Source: Lactiplantibacillus pingfangensis
Lineage (GTDB): Bacteria; Bacillota; Bacilli; Lactobacillales; Lactobacillaceae
Direction of reading: 5' to 3'
Length of the DNA: 64,000 nucleotides
Assembly: GCF_005404945.1 (NCBI RefSeq)
Contig: NZ_BJDG01000003.1
Coordinates: 124,001-188,000 of the forward strand
The notes under the pieces were generated by a model. The model was not told where the DNA came from and searched no databases. It saw nothing but the letters and a program-made list of their open reading frames with translations. Numbering within the stretch: the first letter of the stretch is position 1; every line of letters begins with the position of its first letter. The position numbers and the translations under genes are program-made. Shown piece by piece: positions 8,905 to 16,689 of this stretch.

Positions 8905-9286
8905 AGTCAGCAGCTTTGTTGAGCATACCTGGGGAGAGAATCACGTAATTGCGATTGTCCGCTTCGTCAAATAAACTCACTGGTCGCTGTTCATTGGCTT
9001 TAACTTGTAAGTGAAAGCCGTATTTATCCAGTAAGACAAGTTCGCTAGGTGAAATGGATTCCACCGTTGCTGGCATGGCCCGTCCGTCGATACGAATGAT
9101 CATATTTGGATCAATTTCAAGCTTGTGATCCCGGTGATGTTCTTCGTCGCGATAAGTCCATGTCCCAGCATAAAAGACAGCTAAATCACCTGTTGTCGTT
9201 TTTGAAGCGTGCTGTTTACGGAGAAAAGTGCTTGAGAGTCCTGCCAATAATGATAAGCCAAATAGGATGGCGCCACGTCGCTTCAC
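8903..9286 (-). CDS. Small membrane-anchored DUF4828-like protein
   Basis: A 127-aa protein with an N-terminal basic-hydrophobic segment (RGAILFGLSLLAGLSS), then a compact beta-rich domain containing FYAGTWTYRDEEHH and ELVLLDKYGFHLQVKA. Length and motifs resemble the DUF4828 family of lactobacilli (recognised from memory, not searched). It starts with GTG at 9286 behind AAGG. It is likely anchored outside the membrane. No function is known. Confidence 0.65.
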   Translation of the reverse strand: MKRRGAILFGLSLLAGLSSTFLRKQHASKTTTGDLAVFYAGTWTYRDEEHHRDHKLEIDPNMIIRIDGRAMPATVESISPSELVLLDKYGFHLQVKANEQRPVSLFDEADNRNYVILSPGMLNKAAD

Positions 9287-9635
9287 CGGATCAACCTTCT
9301 TTCATTAAGTTTACTCTTAAAATATACCACTAATGAAAGGACGCCGTCACGCAATAACCTGTTTCTTAGCAAAGGTTTTAGACCACTGTTACCTATTAGT
9401 AAAGAAAGTAATATTTCGTAAAATCTTGGGCGGCCTAGTTAACGAAAACAAGAGAAATTGAGATGTGGTTGTGAGTGGCGTTTCTGATTGTCACTGTCGC
9501 TTGAAGGCAGTGCAATCTTTACGATTTTACGGTCGAAAGTCCCGAAACAGGGCCTAAATGGGGTAAACTATGAGTATAACTAAAGTACAACGGTCAAAAT
9601 AAAAACGGTTACATTGATTTGGAGGACGGTTGAGT
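9287..9635. other. Intergenic region between divergent genes
   Basis: 349 bases without a credible ORF. It must hold the promoters of both flanking genes. CGTAAAAT near 9418 and ATTTTACG near 9523 are complementary. TAAACT/TATAAC-like -10 elements occur near 9565-9580. No known RNA family was recognised. Confidence 0.4.
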
Positions 9636-10646
9636 ATGTTAAAATTAGGAATCATTGGGACGAACTGGATTACGCAACAATTTATTGATGCGGCGAACGC
9701 GTCTGGTGAGTGGCAGTTGACGACAGTTTATTCACGACAGATGGCGCGGGCAAAGGCCTTCGCGGCGACGAATCATGCCCCTGAAACCTTTGATGAGTTA
9801 ACCGAGTTCTTTGCCAAAGGTAGTTTTGATGCGGTTTATATTGCGTCACCGAATAGCTTACATTTTGAACAAGCGAAGTTGGCCTTGGCCTATGAAAAAC
9901 ATGTGATTGTTGAAAAGCCTGTAGTGACGAATCCAGTTGAATTTGCGGAACTGGATGCCTGCTTGGCCGCTCATCCGCACTGCCTGTTGTTCGAAGCGGC
10001 ACGCCAAATTCATGAAGTTAACTTCAAGCAGATTCAAGCTCAGCTCGCAAAAATGCCTCAGATCCAAGGGGCGACGTTGACTTATATGAAGTACTCGTCC
10101 AGATATGATGCGGTTTTGGCTGGTGAGACACCGAATGTTTTTTCGTTGAAATTTGCTGGTGGTGCCCTGCAAGACTTGGGTGTTTACTTGGCCTATGATG
10201 CCGTGAGCTGGTTTGGCATGCCGGATACCGCGACGTATACCCCAACGCTGACGCGAACCAATGTGGATGGCAAAGGGGTGGCCGTGTTGCGCTATCCTAA
10301 GTTTACCGTGACTTTGAATGTTGGCAAGACGAGTCAGTCATTTTTACCGTCTGAAATCAATGGGTTGCGCGATGCCATCGTTATGAATAACCCCGCTGAA
10401 TTGGCGCAAGTGGCTTATCACGACGCCGACGGTCAGGTCACAACGATTGGGGTTCAGCCCGACGCTAATCCCATGTTGGCCGAAGCCCGTGATTTTGCGG
10501 CCGTCATTAACGATCCAGTTAGTCATCAAACCGATTATCAAAATTGGCGGCAACTCAGCCGCAATGTCAATCAACTATTATTTAATTTACGGCAATCCGG
10601 TCACATTTATTTCAGTGATGCTGAACGACAGTTGCCCGCTAAATAG
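9636..10646 (+). CDS. Gfo/Idh/MocA family oxidoreductase
   Basis: A 336-aa NAD(P)-dependent oxidoreductase. The Rossmann N-terminus starts LKLGIIGTNWITQQFI, with Thr-Asn in place of the usual GxGxxG. The family motif EKPVVTN carries the conserved Lys at about residue 95. The C-terminal domain has GGALQDLGVYLAYDAVSWFG. The ATG at 9636 is 9 bases from GGAGGA; a TTG at 9630 is too close to that site. The substrate is unknown. It is probably cotranscribed with the helicase 12 bases downstream. Confidence 0.85.
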   Translation: MLKLGIIGTNWITQQFIDAANASGEWQLTTVYSRQMARAKAFAATNHAPETFDELTEFFAKGSFDAVYIASPNSLHFEQAKLALAYEKHVIVEKPVVTNPVEFAELDACLAAHPHCLLFEAARQIHEVNFKQIQAQLAKMPQIQGATLTYMKYSSRYDAVLAGETPNVFSLKFAGGALQDLGVYLAYDAVSWFGMPDTATYTPTLTRTNVDGKGVAVLRYPKFTVTLNVGKTSQSFLPSEINGLRDAIVMNNPAELAQVAYHDADGQVTTIGVQPDANPMLAEARDFAAVINDPVSHQTDYQNWRQLSRNVNQLLFNLRQSGHIYFSDAERQLPAK

Positions 10647-10658
10647 AAATGAGGAACT

Positions 10659-12005
10659 ATGTTAGACGTATTTAAAGAAAAATTTGCCGCGGCGGGATTC
10701 ACCGAATTCTCACCGATTCAAACGGCAGTCGCAACGCCAATGGCTGAAGGGCTTTCTGTTTTAGGCTTAGCGCCGACTGGTTCAGGGAAAACCTTAGCGT
10801 TTACTTGGCCAATGTTAGAAGCAATTCGTGTCGGCGAAGGTACCCAGGCGATGATTTTAGCGCCGTCACAAGAGTTGGCGATGCAAACAACCAATGTGGT
10901 CCGTGATTGGGCCAAGCTGATTGATGCGAAGGTGTTGGCAATTACTGGTGGTGCCAATGTCAAACGGCAGGCCGAAAAGTTAAAGAAGCATCCAGAAATT
11001 GTGGTGGGAACCCCTGGACGGATGACGAATATGATTGCGGATGGCAAACTTAAGTTGGGCCATTTGAAATTGATGATTGTCGATGAAGCGGATGAATTAC
11101 TAACCGATGAAACCTTGGACCAAATTCGCGAAATCTTGGATGCAACTTTTGCTGAAACGTTACAATTAGGCTTTTTCTCAGCGACGGAAACGAAGATTTT
11201 GGACGAATTACCACGGTGGTTTGGTCAAAATGTTGAAAAAATTGACGTCCGCGCCATTGATCAAACACAAGGGGTGGTCCGTCATCGGACGATGGAAGTC
11301 GGCAATCGGCATCGGGTTGATTTGTTGAAACGAATTAGTCGTGTCGATCATTTACGCGCCCTCGTTTTCTTCAATAAAATGCAAGAATTGCAACATGTCT
11401 CCCTTGAATTACGCCATCAGCATGTGAGCTATGTCGCGCTAACGAGTAATCAACGTCAAGTTGAGCGTGAAAAGGCCTTACGCCTATTCCGGCAAGGAAA
11501 AGTCGAACTCTTGTTGACGACTGATTTGGCGGCACGGGGACTGGATGTTCCTGAATTGCCGGCTGTGATTAACTATCAACTGCCAAAAGATGTGACAACT
11601 TATATTCACCGGAGTGGTCGAACGGGCCGGATGGGGGCTGAAGGCTTGGTCTTAACCATGGGTGATGACCATGATATCCGGGACTTCAAGAAAATGATGA
11701 AGCCCACCGCCTATGACCTGAAACCAGGCTACTTGGTTGATTATCAAATTGTTGATACGAAACCAGAAAAGGTCAAACCAGCCTTAACCTTTGATCACCC
11801 AAGTTCCGATGCGGGCGCACCGACTGGTCGGCATCGTGTTGAAGGGGCCGGTCATCCTGATACGGTTAAACGTGGCGCAACACCAAGCAGTGCGGTACCA
11901 GTAAAAGCCAATGAATTTAATGCCCCTAAGAAACATAAGGGTCACAATAAGCATTCGAAGAAAAAAGGCATGCGGAAAAAGAATCGCGACCGTGCTGCCA
12001 AGTAA
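10659..12005 (+). CDS. DEAD-box RNA helicase
   Basis: A 448-aa ATP-dependent RNA helicase with all core motifs in order: Q motif (FTEFSPIQTA), Walker A APTGSGKT, GG and TPGR (GTPGRM), DEAD (VDEADELL), SAT (FSATE), and C-terminal TTDLAARGLD and HRSGRTGRMG. The last 60 residues are Lys/Arg/His-rich (KHKGHNKHSKKKG) and probably bind RNA. Proteins of this length aid ribosome assembly or cold-shock mRNA turnover; which paralog this is cannot be fixed by eye. A GAGGAA site precedes the ATG. Confidence 0.92.
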   Translation: MLDVFKEKFAAAGFTEFSPIQTAVATPMAEGLSVLGLAPTGSGKTLAFTWPMLEAIRVGEGTQAMILAPSQELAMQTTNVVRDWAKLIDAKVLAITGGANVKRQAEKLKKHPEIVVGTPGRMTNMIADGKLKLGHLKLMIVDEADELLTDETLDQIREILDATFAETLQLGFFSATETKILDELPRWFGQNVEKIDVRAIDQTQGVVRHRTMEVGNRHRVDLLKRISRVDHLRALVFFNKMQELQHVSLELRHQHVSYVALTSNQRQVEREKALRLFRQGKVELLLTTDLAARGLDVPELPAVINYQLPKDVTTYIHRSGRTGRMGAEGLVLTMGDDHDIRDFKKMMKPTAYDLKPGYLVDYQIVDTKPEKVKPALTFDHPSSDAGAPTGRHRVEGAGHPDTVKRGATPSSAVPVKANEFNAPKKHKGHNKHSKKKGMRKKNRDRAAK

Positions 12006-12017
12006 AGTTTGAAAATT

Positions 12018-12055
12018 TTTTCAATCCGTGAGATGATAATTAGCGGATTGATTTT
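12018..12055 (+). terminator. Weak terminator-like hairpin before tRNA
   Basis: TCAATCCG and CGGATTGA flank a 15-base loop and are followed by ATTTT. It lies between the helicase stop and the tRNA 5' end. Confidence 0.45.
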
Positions 12056-12128
12056 GGCCTCATAGCACAACTGGATAGGGCACCCGCCTCCTAAGCGGTT
12101 GATTCCGGTTCAAGTCCGGATGGGGTCA
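12056..12128 (+). tRNA. tRNA-Arg (anticodon CCT), prophage attachment site
   Basis: 73 nt. Acceptor GGCCTCA pairs with TGGGGTC (including G-T wobbles), discriminator A. The D loop contains CTGGATA. The anticodon loop CTCCTAA at 12088-12094 has CCT at 12090-12092. The T arm is CCGGTTCAAGTCCGG. CCA is not encoded. The last 14 bases are part of the 15-bp core shared with attR, so integration keeps the gene intact. Confidence 0.93.
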
Positions 12129-12129
12129 T
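12115..12129 (+). repeat. attL core
   Basis: TCCGGATGGGGTCAT is identical to 52625-52639. It spans the 3' T-arm strand and acceptor of tRNA-Arg plus one base. Confidence 0.92.
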
Positions 12130-12143
12130 ATTTATATCAAACT

Positions 12144-12190
12144 AACCGCTTCGTATCAACTTAAAACGTTGGTATGAAGCGGTTTTTGTT
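12144..12190 (+). terminator. Phage-borne terminator now serving tRNA-Arg
   Basis: A 17-bp stem (12144-12160 with 12168-12184, only two wobbles) is followed by TTTTTG TTTTT. It lies on the phage side of attL, so it replaces the host terminator that integration moved to 52668-52707. Confidence 0.8.
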
Positions 12191-12224
12191 TTTGGCAAAA
12201 CGCTAAAAAACGGTATAAAAGGAT

Positions 12225-12292
12225 ATTTTGGTGCAAATTTTGGTGCACATTAGGCGTTTTTGTAAGATTTGTGCACCGACTTGTGCACCAAA
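12225..12292. promoter_or_regulatory. Putative left arm-type integrase sites
   Basis: TTTGGTGCA occurs at 12227 and 12239 as direct repeats 12 bases apart, just after the integrase stop. An inverted copy lies at 12284-12292 inside the integrase 3' end, with a partial copy near 12271. Matching pairs lie near attR. Assignment as integrase arm sites is inference. Confidence 0.5.
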
Positions 12293-13431
12293 CCGTCCAT
12301 CGAACTTAGAGCCACAAGGGCTTTGACCGTCTCCTTTTTTTCCATTTCTCGCAAAAGGTGCGAGTAAACACGGATGGTTGTAGAATAATTAGAATGACCC
12401 AATCGTTCAGAGATATAGTAAATTGAGACACCTTTGTAAATCAAATATGAAGCGTGTGTATGGCGCAGTCCGTGAAAGGTAATATCTTTAGACCCAATAC
12501 GTTTTAAAACTCTGTGAAGCGTCTGATTGGCGCTTGTGTTGTCCGGTACACGTCCATACTGATTAATAAATATTAAATCAAGTGGATTATCAATTCCTAG
12601 TTCTTTTAACTTTATAATCTGTAGGGCGTGAAAACTTTTTAAAATATCAGCTAAGTGATCAGTAATTTTTATTAGCCGCTTGGACTGTTCGTTTTTGGTA
12701 TCAGCGAATCCATTTCGTTGTAATGTATCCCAGGTCTTATTGATTCTCAGGGTTTTGAAGTCAAAAGAGAAACAATCCCATGTTAGACCGGCAACTTCGC
12801 TGTAACGAGCACCAGTTTGCAAACTAACCAACGCCATCAGCTTAGTTAAATGAGCAAACGTTAAGTCTGATTCAAGCGCGCAAGTCAGCTTTTCCGCATC
12901 TTTACCGTCTAAATATTTCATTTCTTTAGGCTTTTCTGGGCGCCCACTAATTTTAGTGTGCGCTGTAAAATTGCGCTTAATAATACCATCATCAATAGCA
13001 TATTGGACGGCTGACTTAATTTGCACGTTAACTTTTTCGGAGCTGCTAAGCGAACGAGGGCTTCGACCTACAGGATTGGCATAATCGTTTAGAAACTTCT
13101 GATAATCGGTGCGTGTTATTTCATCTAACCGTTTGCCCGCAAAATAATTATTAACAATTCCAAGTGTATACTGATAACGTAATCGACTGGACTTTGCTAA
13201 AATTGGCTCCTTATAAGTCTGATACCATTTTAAAAAGTAATCCGTAAATAGTTGCTTACCTAATCTTGGATTTATACCATTGCTAACATCAATTTCATTT
13301 TGGTTAGCCCATTCTTGAGCTTCACGCTTAGTTCGAAAACCACCTTGATTGATAAATTTACGATTCCCTAAATCATCGTAATATGAAACACGCGCATTCC
13401 ATTTTTTACCACGCTTATTAATACTTGCCAT
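12250..13431 (-). CDS. int: Phage integrase (tyrosine recombinase)
   Basis: A 393-aa integrase of the Tn916/phage type. An N-terminal arm-binding domain (about 1-60) is followed by a SAM-like core-binding domain (60-165). The catalytic domain shows Arg209 (TGARYSEVAGL), Lys246, the HGLRH box (His320, Arg323), LGHS His346 and nucleophile Tyr356 (RVYSHLL). It catalyses site-specific recombination at tRNA-Arg(CCT). It reads toward attL, with paired TTTGGTGCA repeats just beyond its stop. An AGGAGG-type site precedes the ATG. Confidence 0.96.
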   Translation of the reverse strand: MASINKRGKKWNARVSYYDDLGNRKFINQGGFRTKREAQEWANQNEIDVSNGINPRLGKQLFTDYFLKWYQTYKEPILAKSSRLRYQYTLGIVNNYFAGKRLDEITRTDYQKFLNDYANPVGRSPRSLSSSEKVNVQIKSAVQYAIDDGIIKRNFTAHTKISGRPEKPKEMKYLDGKDAEKLTCALESDLTFAHLTKLMALVSLQTGARYSEVAGLTWDCFSFDFKTLRINKTWDTLQRNGFADTKNEQSKRLIKITDHLADILKSFHALQIIKLKELGIDNPLDLIFINQYGRVPDNTSANQTLHRVLKRIGSKDITFHGLRHTHASYLIYKGVSIYYISERLGHSNYSTTIRVYSHLLREMEKKETVKALVALSSMDGLVHKSVHKSYKNA

Positions 13432-13453
13432 TTATATTTCCTCCTTAAATTTC

Positions 13454-13467
13454 ACCTAGGCGGGTAG
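13454..13467 (+). repeat. ACCTAGGCGGGTAG repeat, copy 1
   Basis: This 14-mer, centred on palindromic CCTAGG, recurs exactly at 16995-17008. Its 12-base core recurs inverted at 52540-52551 near attR. This copy sits just upstream of the integrase start. Function is unknown; an excision or integration accessory site is one possibility. Confidence 0.55.
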
Positions 13468-13556
13468 AATTTTAAGGACTTGCAGGCATCACCTCCTTAG
13501 TTGTGATAATATTATGTATGTAAAAAGAGCGGAGCAATCCACTGGCTTTTATTGGC

Positions 13557-13597
13557 AGCACATCTTACTTCTTGGCGGGAGGGGATGTGCTTTTTTT
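13557..13597 (+). terminator. Terminator-like hairpin between integrase and tRNA-like gene
   Basis: AGCACATC (13557-13564) pairs with GATGTGCT (13584-13591), followed by seven T residues. As read it terminates plus-strand transcription, although both neighbours are on the minus strand. Confidence 0.6.
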
Positions 13598-13604
13598 GTT
13601 GCAA

Positions 13605-13690
13605 CGCGAGCGGCAGGAGTCGGACCTACATCTGAAAGTATCTAGTTAGCAATTCAAAGGAGTACTGTTCTACCGTTGAACTACGCTCGC
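13605..13690 (-). tRNA. tRNA-like gene A with non-canonical centre (pseudo-tRNA or phage tRNA)
   Basis: On the minus strand the ends form a perfect 7-bp acceptor (GCGAGCG/CGCTCGC), a D arm (GTTC-AACGGTA-GAAC) and a T arm (GTAGG-TCCGACT-CCTGC) with an altered loop. The 37 bases between D and T arms do not make a clean anticodon arm. The best fit (GTACT/ATTGC) has one mismatch and C instead of T at position 33, then about 19 extra bases. The acceptor and D arm are identical to the second copy at 13946-14036. Total length is 86 nt. No amino acid is assigned. Confidence 0.6.
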
Positions 13691-13737
13691 AAGATGCCAA
13701 CTGAAATGATTCAATTGGCTTGACTTGCAAAATTTTA

Positions 13738-13920
13738 CTATTCCTTTCCTTGCTTGAAGCGTGTCACCAAATCGTCTTTAATTCCTTTAAGCATACGGTC
13801 GTATTCTGCTTCGGAATAGCTATCTTTTGATAGGTAGAGAATGGCGTCAGATTTTACAAAGACTGTTAAGTCACTGATAATATCTTCTATTAGTTCGTAC
13901 CTTGAAATATCTTGATGCAT
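13738..13920 (-). CDS. Hypothetical 60-aa phage protein between two tRNA-like genes
   Basis: A 60-aa charged, mainly helical protein (YELIEDIISDLTVFVKSDAILYLSK). AGAAGG lies 7 bases before the ATG. No family was recognised. It sits in the leftward lysogeny transcript between the two tRNA-like genes, so processing of those RNAs would cut out its message (inference). Confidence 0.6.
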   Translation of the reverse strand: MHQDISRYELIEDIISDLTVFVKSDAILYLSKDSYSEAEYDRMLKGIKDDLVTRFKQGKE

Positions 13921-13945
13921 AGTATGCCTTCTTTCTTTATTTTAA

Positions 13946-14036
13946 TGCGAGCGGCAGGAGTCGAACCTGCATAGTAGTTGTTAAGAGCGGGGACTCTATT
14001 ATTGATGGACATGTTCTACCGTTGAACTACGCTCGC
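13946..14036 (-). tRNA. tRNA-like gene B with enlarged centre
   Basis: 91 nt on the minus strand. Perfect acceptor GCGAGCG/CGCTCGC with discriminator A, D arm GTTC-AACGGTA-GAAC, and a canonical T arm GCAGG-TTCGACT-CCTGC. The 42 bases between GAAC and the T arm contain an AGAG-TCCCCG-CTCT hairpin but no standard 5-bp/7-nt anticodon arm that I can find. The first 26 bases match tRNA-like A. It may be a decaying tRNA, a class II-like phage tRNA, or an RNA-processing signal. Confidence 0.6.
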
Positions 14037-14082
14037 ATGTTGCCCGCTAGGCTGGTAGTGGGCAGGGTGCAAAATATATTTA

Positions 14083-14793
14083 CTATTTTGCGGTTAGCTT
14101 AATGCTTTCAAGTGCATTGTTGAGAACTTGTCCATTTGACAAGTCAACATTAACTTTTGTCACTTGTCCTGAATCCTTATCGGAAGTAGTACCCAGAATT
14201 TCATTAAGATCTCCATCATCAGTAGTTAAATTACCACTACCTTGTAGGGCTGTGATTTCATAACGACCAGCTTTGATGTCTTTCCCTACTACCCAGTCTC
14301 CTGCGGATAGTGTCGTCTTAAACGAGCGCTTGGCTGGTGTAGGAGTGAAAGTAACAGACTGCAAGCTTTCTAGTTTAACTTCAGCATTCTTCTTTAAATC
14401 GGTTGTGTAACTGTCGACTTGCCCTAAATCATTGTCAACTGTGGTTCCAAGGATAAGGTTTAAGTCATTGTCACCGGAAACGTTCCCACTTCCAGACTTT
14501 GCTCGAATAACATAGCGTCCTGGTTGAATATCACGGCCGACTTTATAAGTTCCCGCTCCGAGTATCACAGCTTTAGCTGTGTTTTTTTCAACGGTTTGTT
14601 TCTTTTTGCTAGAGCTTTTTGCGGTTGAACTGGTGTTACTAGAGCTACTATCAGAGTCAGATCCGCCAAACATAGCAAATAGAAAAATTACAACAATAAT
14701 TGCAATGACCCAAACCCACCATTTTTTGTACCAAGGCTTTTTCTCTTTAACAACATAAGTTTTCCCGTCTTCCCCTGTCACCTTTTTACTCAT
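14083..14793 (-). CDS. Membrane-anchored repeat protein (probable lysogenic-conversion gene)
   Basis: A 236-aa protein. The cytoplasmic start is Lys-rich. One transmembrane segment (about 24-43) leads to a Ser/Lys-rich linker. Two copies of a beta-rich repeat follow, each with the pattern G-Y-VGRDI-x-G-RY-I (GRDIQPGRYVIRA and GKDIKAGRYEITA) and ending ILGTT. GGAGGA precedes the ATG at 14793; the upstream TTG overlaps that site. The external repeats suggest a surface role such as host modification or superinfection exclusion (inference). It lies in the lysogeny operon and is probably expressed from the resident prophage. Confidence 0.7.
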   Translation of the reverse strand: MSKKVTGEDGKTYVVKEKKPWYKKWWVWVIAIIVVIFLFAMFGGSDSDSSSSNTSSTAKSSSKKKQTVEKNTAKAVILGAGTYKVGRDIQPGRYVIRAKSGSGNVSGDNDLNLILGTTVDNDLGQVDSYTTDLKKNAEVKLESLQSVTFTPTPAKRSFKTTLSAGDWVVGKDIKAGRYEITALQGSGNLTTDDGDLNEILGTTSDKDSGQVTKVNVDLSNGQVLNNALESIKLTAK

Positions 14794-14849
14794 AATAAAT
14801 TCCTCCAATAAATTTCAGCTTTTACCGACATCCGTATCTGGTCTATAAG

Positions 14850-15128
14850 TTATCCGAACATAATATTGAAACTCCGTATAGATTGCCTGTCAGCATATCC
14901 TTCAGCGCGTAATACTTCCACTAATCTTGCGTTCGTTAGGTTGCCGCTATTATTTTCATAGTGTGAAGCCTCATGCAATGCTGTTTTAAGCCAATCAATG
15001 TCATCTTGAAGAGTATTGATATAGACGTCAGTGCCGACGATACAGCCGTGATAGTGTGGATTGTTGACTTCGATACCCCAAAATTTAAGTTGTGGATACA
15101 TATCTTCAATCTTTTCCAAGTCTGTCAT
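14850..15128 (-). CDS. ImmA/IrrE-like zinc metallopeptidase (antirepressor protease)
   Basis: A 92-aa protein carrying HEASH (HExxH) in KTALHEASHYENN, the zinc-binding motif of ImmA/IrrE-type phage peptidases. Upstream comes a short beta segment (CIVGTDVYINTLQDD). It is shorter than typical 120-150 aa ImmA proteins. It lies immediately downstream of the short CI-like repressor, as in ImmR/ImmA pairs where the protease cleaves the repressor on DNA damage. ATG 15128 is preferred (AGGTG 7 bases upstream); GTG 15137 is an alternative. Confidence 0.75.
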   Translation of the reverse strand: MTDLEKIEDMYPQLKFWGIEVNNPHYHGCIVGTDVYINTLQDDIDWLKTALHEASHYENNSGNLTNARLVEVLRAEGYADRQSIRSFNIMFG

Positions 15129-15137
15129 ACCGGTCAC

Positions 15138-15476
15138 CTACAGTCTACGACGAAATTTCATTGCTTCCTTGACCATATTTATTATGGCCTGACGTTCCTC
15201 ATCTGATATATCCGGGTCAATGGAGTAGGCAATTAATTTTTGATTCTTTGTCAAGTCATCAGATGAAGTAGAGGGCTCTGGATTATCTGTATTGCCCAAT
15301 AAGTAATCAACAGAAACATTTAGAACATCAGCAACGGCTTTGACCTTGTCGACAGAAGGTGTTTTTGTTTTCCACGAATAAATAACATTCTGTTTAAATC
15401 CCACTTTTTCGTTTAATTGGGCAAGGGTTAACCCTCTCTTTTTAGAAATTTCTTTTATTCTATCAAACATTGTCAT
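15138..15476 (-). CDS. CI-like XRE repressor (short form)
   Basis: A 112-aa protein with an N-terminal XRE helix-turn-helix (KKRGLTLAQLNEKVGFKQNVIYSWK, about residues 11-35) and VADVLNVSVDYLLG. The C-terminus is a short helical tail with no LexA-type self-cleavage domain. Inactivation would therefore depend on another protein, probably the adjacent HExxH protease or the antirepressor (inference). It is divergent from a Cro-like gene across three palindromic operators. ATG 15476 follows GGGAG. Confidence 0.85.
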   Translation of the reverse strand: MTMFDRIKEISKKRGLTLAQLNEKVGFKQNVIYSWKTKTPSVDKVKAVADVLNVSVDYLLGNTDNPEPSTSSDDLTKNQKLIAYSIDPDISDEERQAIINMVKEAMKFRRRL

Positions 15477-15509
15477 AATGGTATTTCTCCCATGTTTGAT
15501 GAACAACAA

Positions 15510-15688
15510 ATAAACTTTAGTTATAAAAATGTTGCAATTATTAAACTATAGTTGTATTATTAGTTCATCAAGTAATTAAGCAACAAAAAAACACATCTAT
15601 CAAAACAATAACTTTGGCGAGGAATTGCGGTAGTAGTAGGTTTTGAATTGCTTATTTAATACGCCTCAATATTAAACTATAGTTTAAT
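15510..15688. promoter_or_regulatory. Lysogeny switch region with three operators
   Basis: A perfect 18-bp palindrome, ATTAAACTATAGTTTAAT, lies at 15671-15688. Diverged copies lie at 15540-15557 (ATTAAACTATAGTTGTAT) and about 15510-15526. They sit between the divergent repressor and Cro-like genes, the expected place for CI/Cro operators. A half-copy lies at 52460-52472 near attR. Confidence 0.75.
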
Positions 15689-15734
15689 TAAAGTCAATAA
15701 CTTGATGAATAAATTGTGTAAAGGAGGAGTAAAA

Positions 15735-15956
15735 ATGCCAGAACAAACAATCGAAGATGTCGCATTGGAAATTGAAATTAAATACAAAACTGCATTGAGC
15801 CGCCACAAAATTTCTCAAAAAGAAATGGCTGAAATGCTTACCACTAAGTCCGAAAAGGTCATGCCTTCACAAGTTAACCGTGCAATCAAAGGTGGCAACG
15901 AACCCAAGTCAAGACGGATTCGGTCACAAATGGCCAAAATTTTAGGAATTCAATGA
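15735..15956 (+). CDS. Cro-like DNA-binding protein
   Basis: A 73-aa small helix-turn-helix protein (SRHKISQKEMAEMLTTKSEKVMPSQVNRAIKGG). It is the first gene of the rightward early operon, directly after the palindromic operator. AAGGAGG lies 8 bases before ATG 15735; the upstream ATG at 15702 lacks a ribosome site. The role as Cro antagonist of the repressor is inferred from position and fold. Confidence 0.75.
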   Translation: MPEQTIEDVALEIEIKYKTALSRHKISQKEMAEMLTTKSEKVMPSQVNRAIKGGNEPKSRRIRSQMAKILGIQ

Positions 15957-15969
15957 AAGGAATGATCAC

Positions 15970-16677
15970 ATGAATGATTTAGTAATTATGAAGAATAAGC
16001 AAGCCGTTACTAGTAGCTTGCAAGTGGCAGAGGTATTTGAAAAGAACCATCGAGATGTTTTGAAAGCTATCACTAATCTTAAAAAAGATGTGCGCAATTT
16101 TGCGCAGATGTTCAGTGAAACAAATATTCCAGATAGCTACGGCCGTAATCGCCGGGCTTTCTACATGAATCGTGACGGTTTCACTTTGCTAGCAATGGGA
16201 TTCACGGGAGATAAGGCACTTAAATTTAAACTTCAGTACATTGAGGCATTCAACTCTATGGAAGAACAAGTTAAATTTCAAGTGCCATCTACGTTGCCAG
16301 AAGCATTACGTTTGGCTGCTGATCAAGCAGAAAAAATTTCAGTGCTACAGCCCAAGGCGGATTACACCGATAGCATGTTAGCTAACAAGGGACTGGAAAC
16401 AATCTCAATGATTGCTAAGAACTACGGTTACTCGACACGTGAGTTTAACAAGTTGCTACATGGTTTAGGCATTCAATACAGGCAAGGCAAAACGTGGCTA
16501 TTGTACGCGAAGTATCAAGACGAAGGCTATACGCACGTTGAACCATACGAGTATACGAATAGCGATAGCATCAAGCAGGTACGTAACACGATGAAGTGGA
16601 CGCAGGCGGGGCAAAAGTTCTTATACGACTTTTTAAAGTCAAAGGGAATCATGCCATTAGTTGAACAGCCAGCATAG
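15970..16677 (+). CDS. Phage antirepressor, Rha family with KilAC domain
   Basis: A 235-aa two-domain protein. Residues about 1-95 are a Rha/AntA-type regulatory domain (VAEVFEKNHRDVLKAI; FYMNRDGFTLLAMGFTG). Residues about 120-230 are a KilAC-type DNA-binding domain (DSMLANKGLETISMIAKNYG; GKTWLLYAKYQDEGYT; WTQAGQKFLYDFL). Such proteins interfere with phage repressors during induction. It lies second in the early operon with AAAGGAATGATC before the ATG. Confidence 0.88.
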   Translation: MNDLVIMKNKQAVTSSLQVAEVFEKNHRDVLKAITNLKKDVRNFAQMFSETNIPDSYGRNRRAFYMNRDGFTLLAMGFTGDKALKFKLQYIEAFNSMEEQVKFQVPSTLPEALRLAADQAEKISVLQPKADYTDSMLANKGLETISMIAKNYGYSTREFNKLLHGLGIQYRQGKTWLLYAKYQDEGYTHVEPYEYTNSDSIKQVRNTMKWTQAGQKFLYDFLKSKGIMPLVEQPA

Positions 16678-16689
16678 GAGGCGAGTTGG

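Noticed and set aside
13488-13600. Type I (Fst-like) toxin-antitoxin between integrase and tRNA-like A
   Set aside because: A terminator hairpin and an AGGAGG site are present, but no short hydrophobic peptide is encoded behind that site (it stops after four codons).
13514-13645. A 43-codon frame from ATG 13514 overlapping the hairpin
   Set aside because: No ribosome site, and it runs through a terminator stem and into the antisense of tRNA-like A. Better explained as noncoding.
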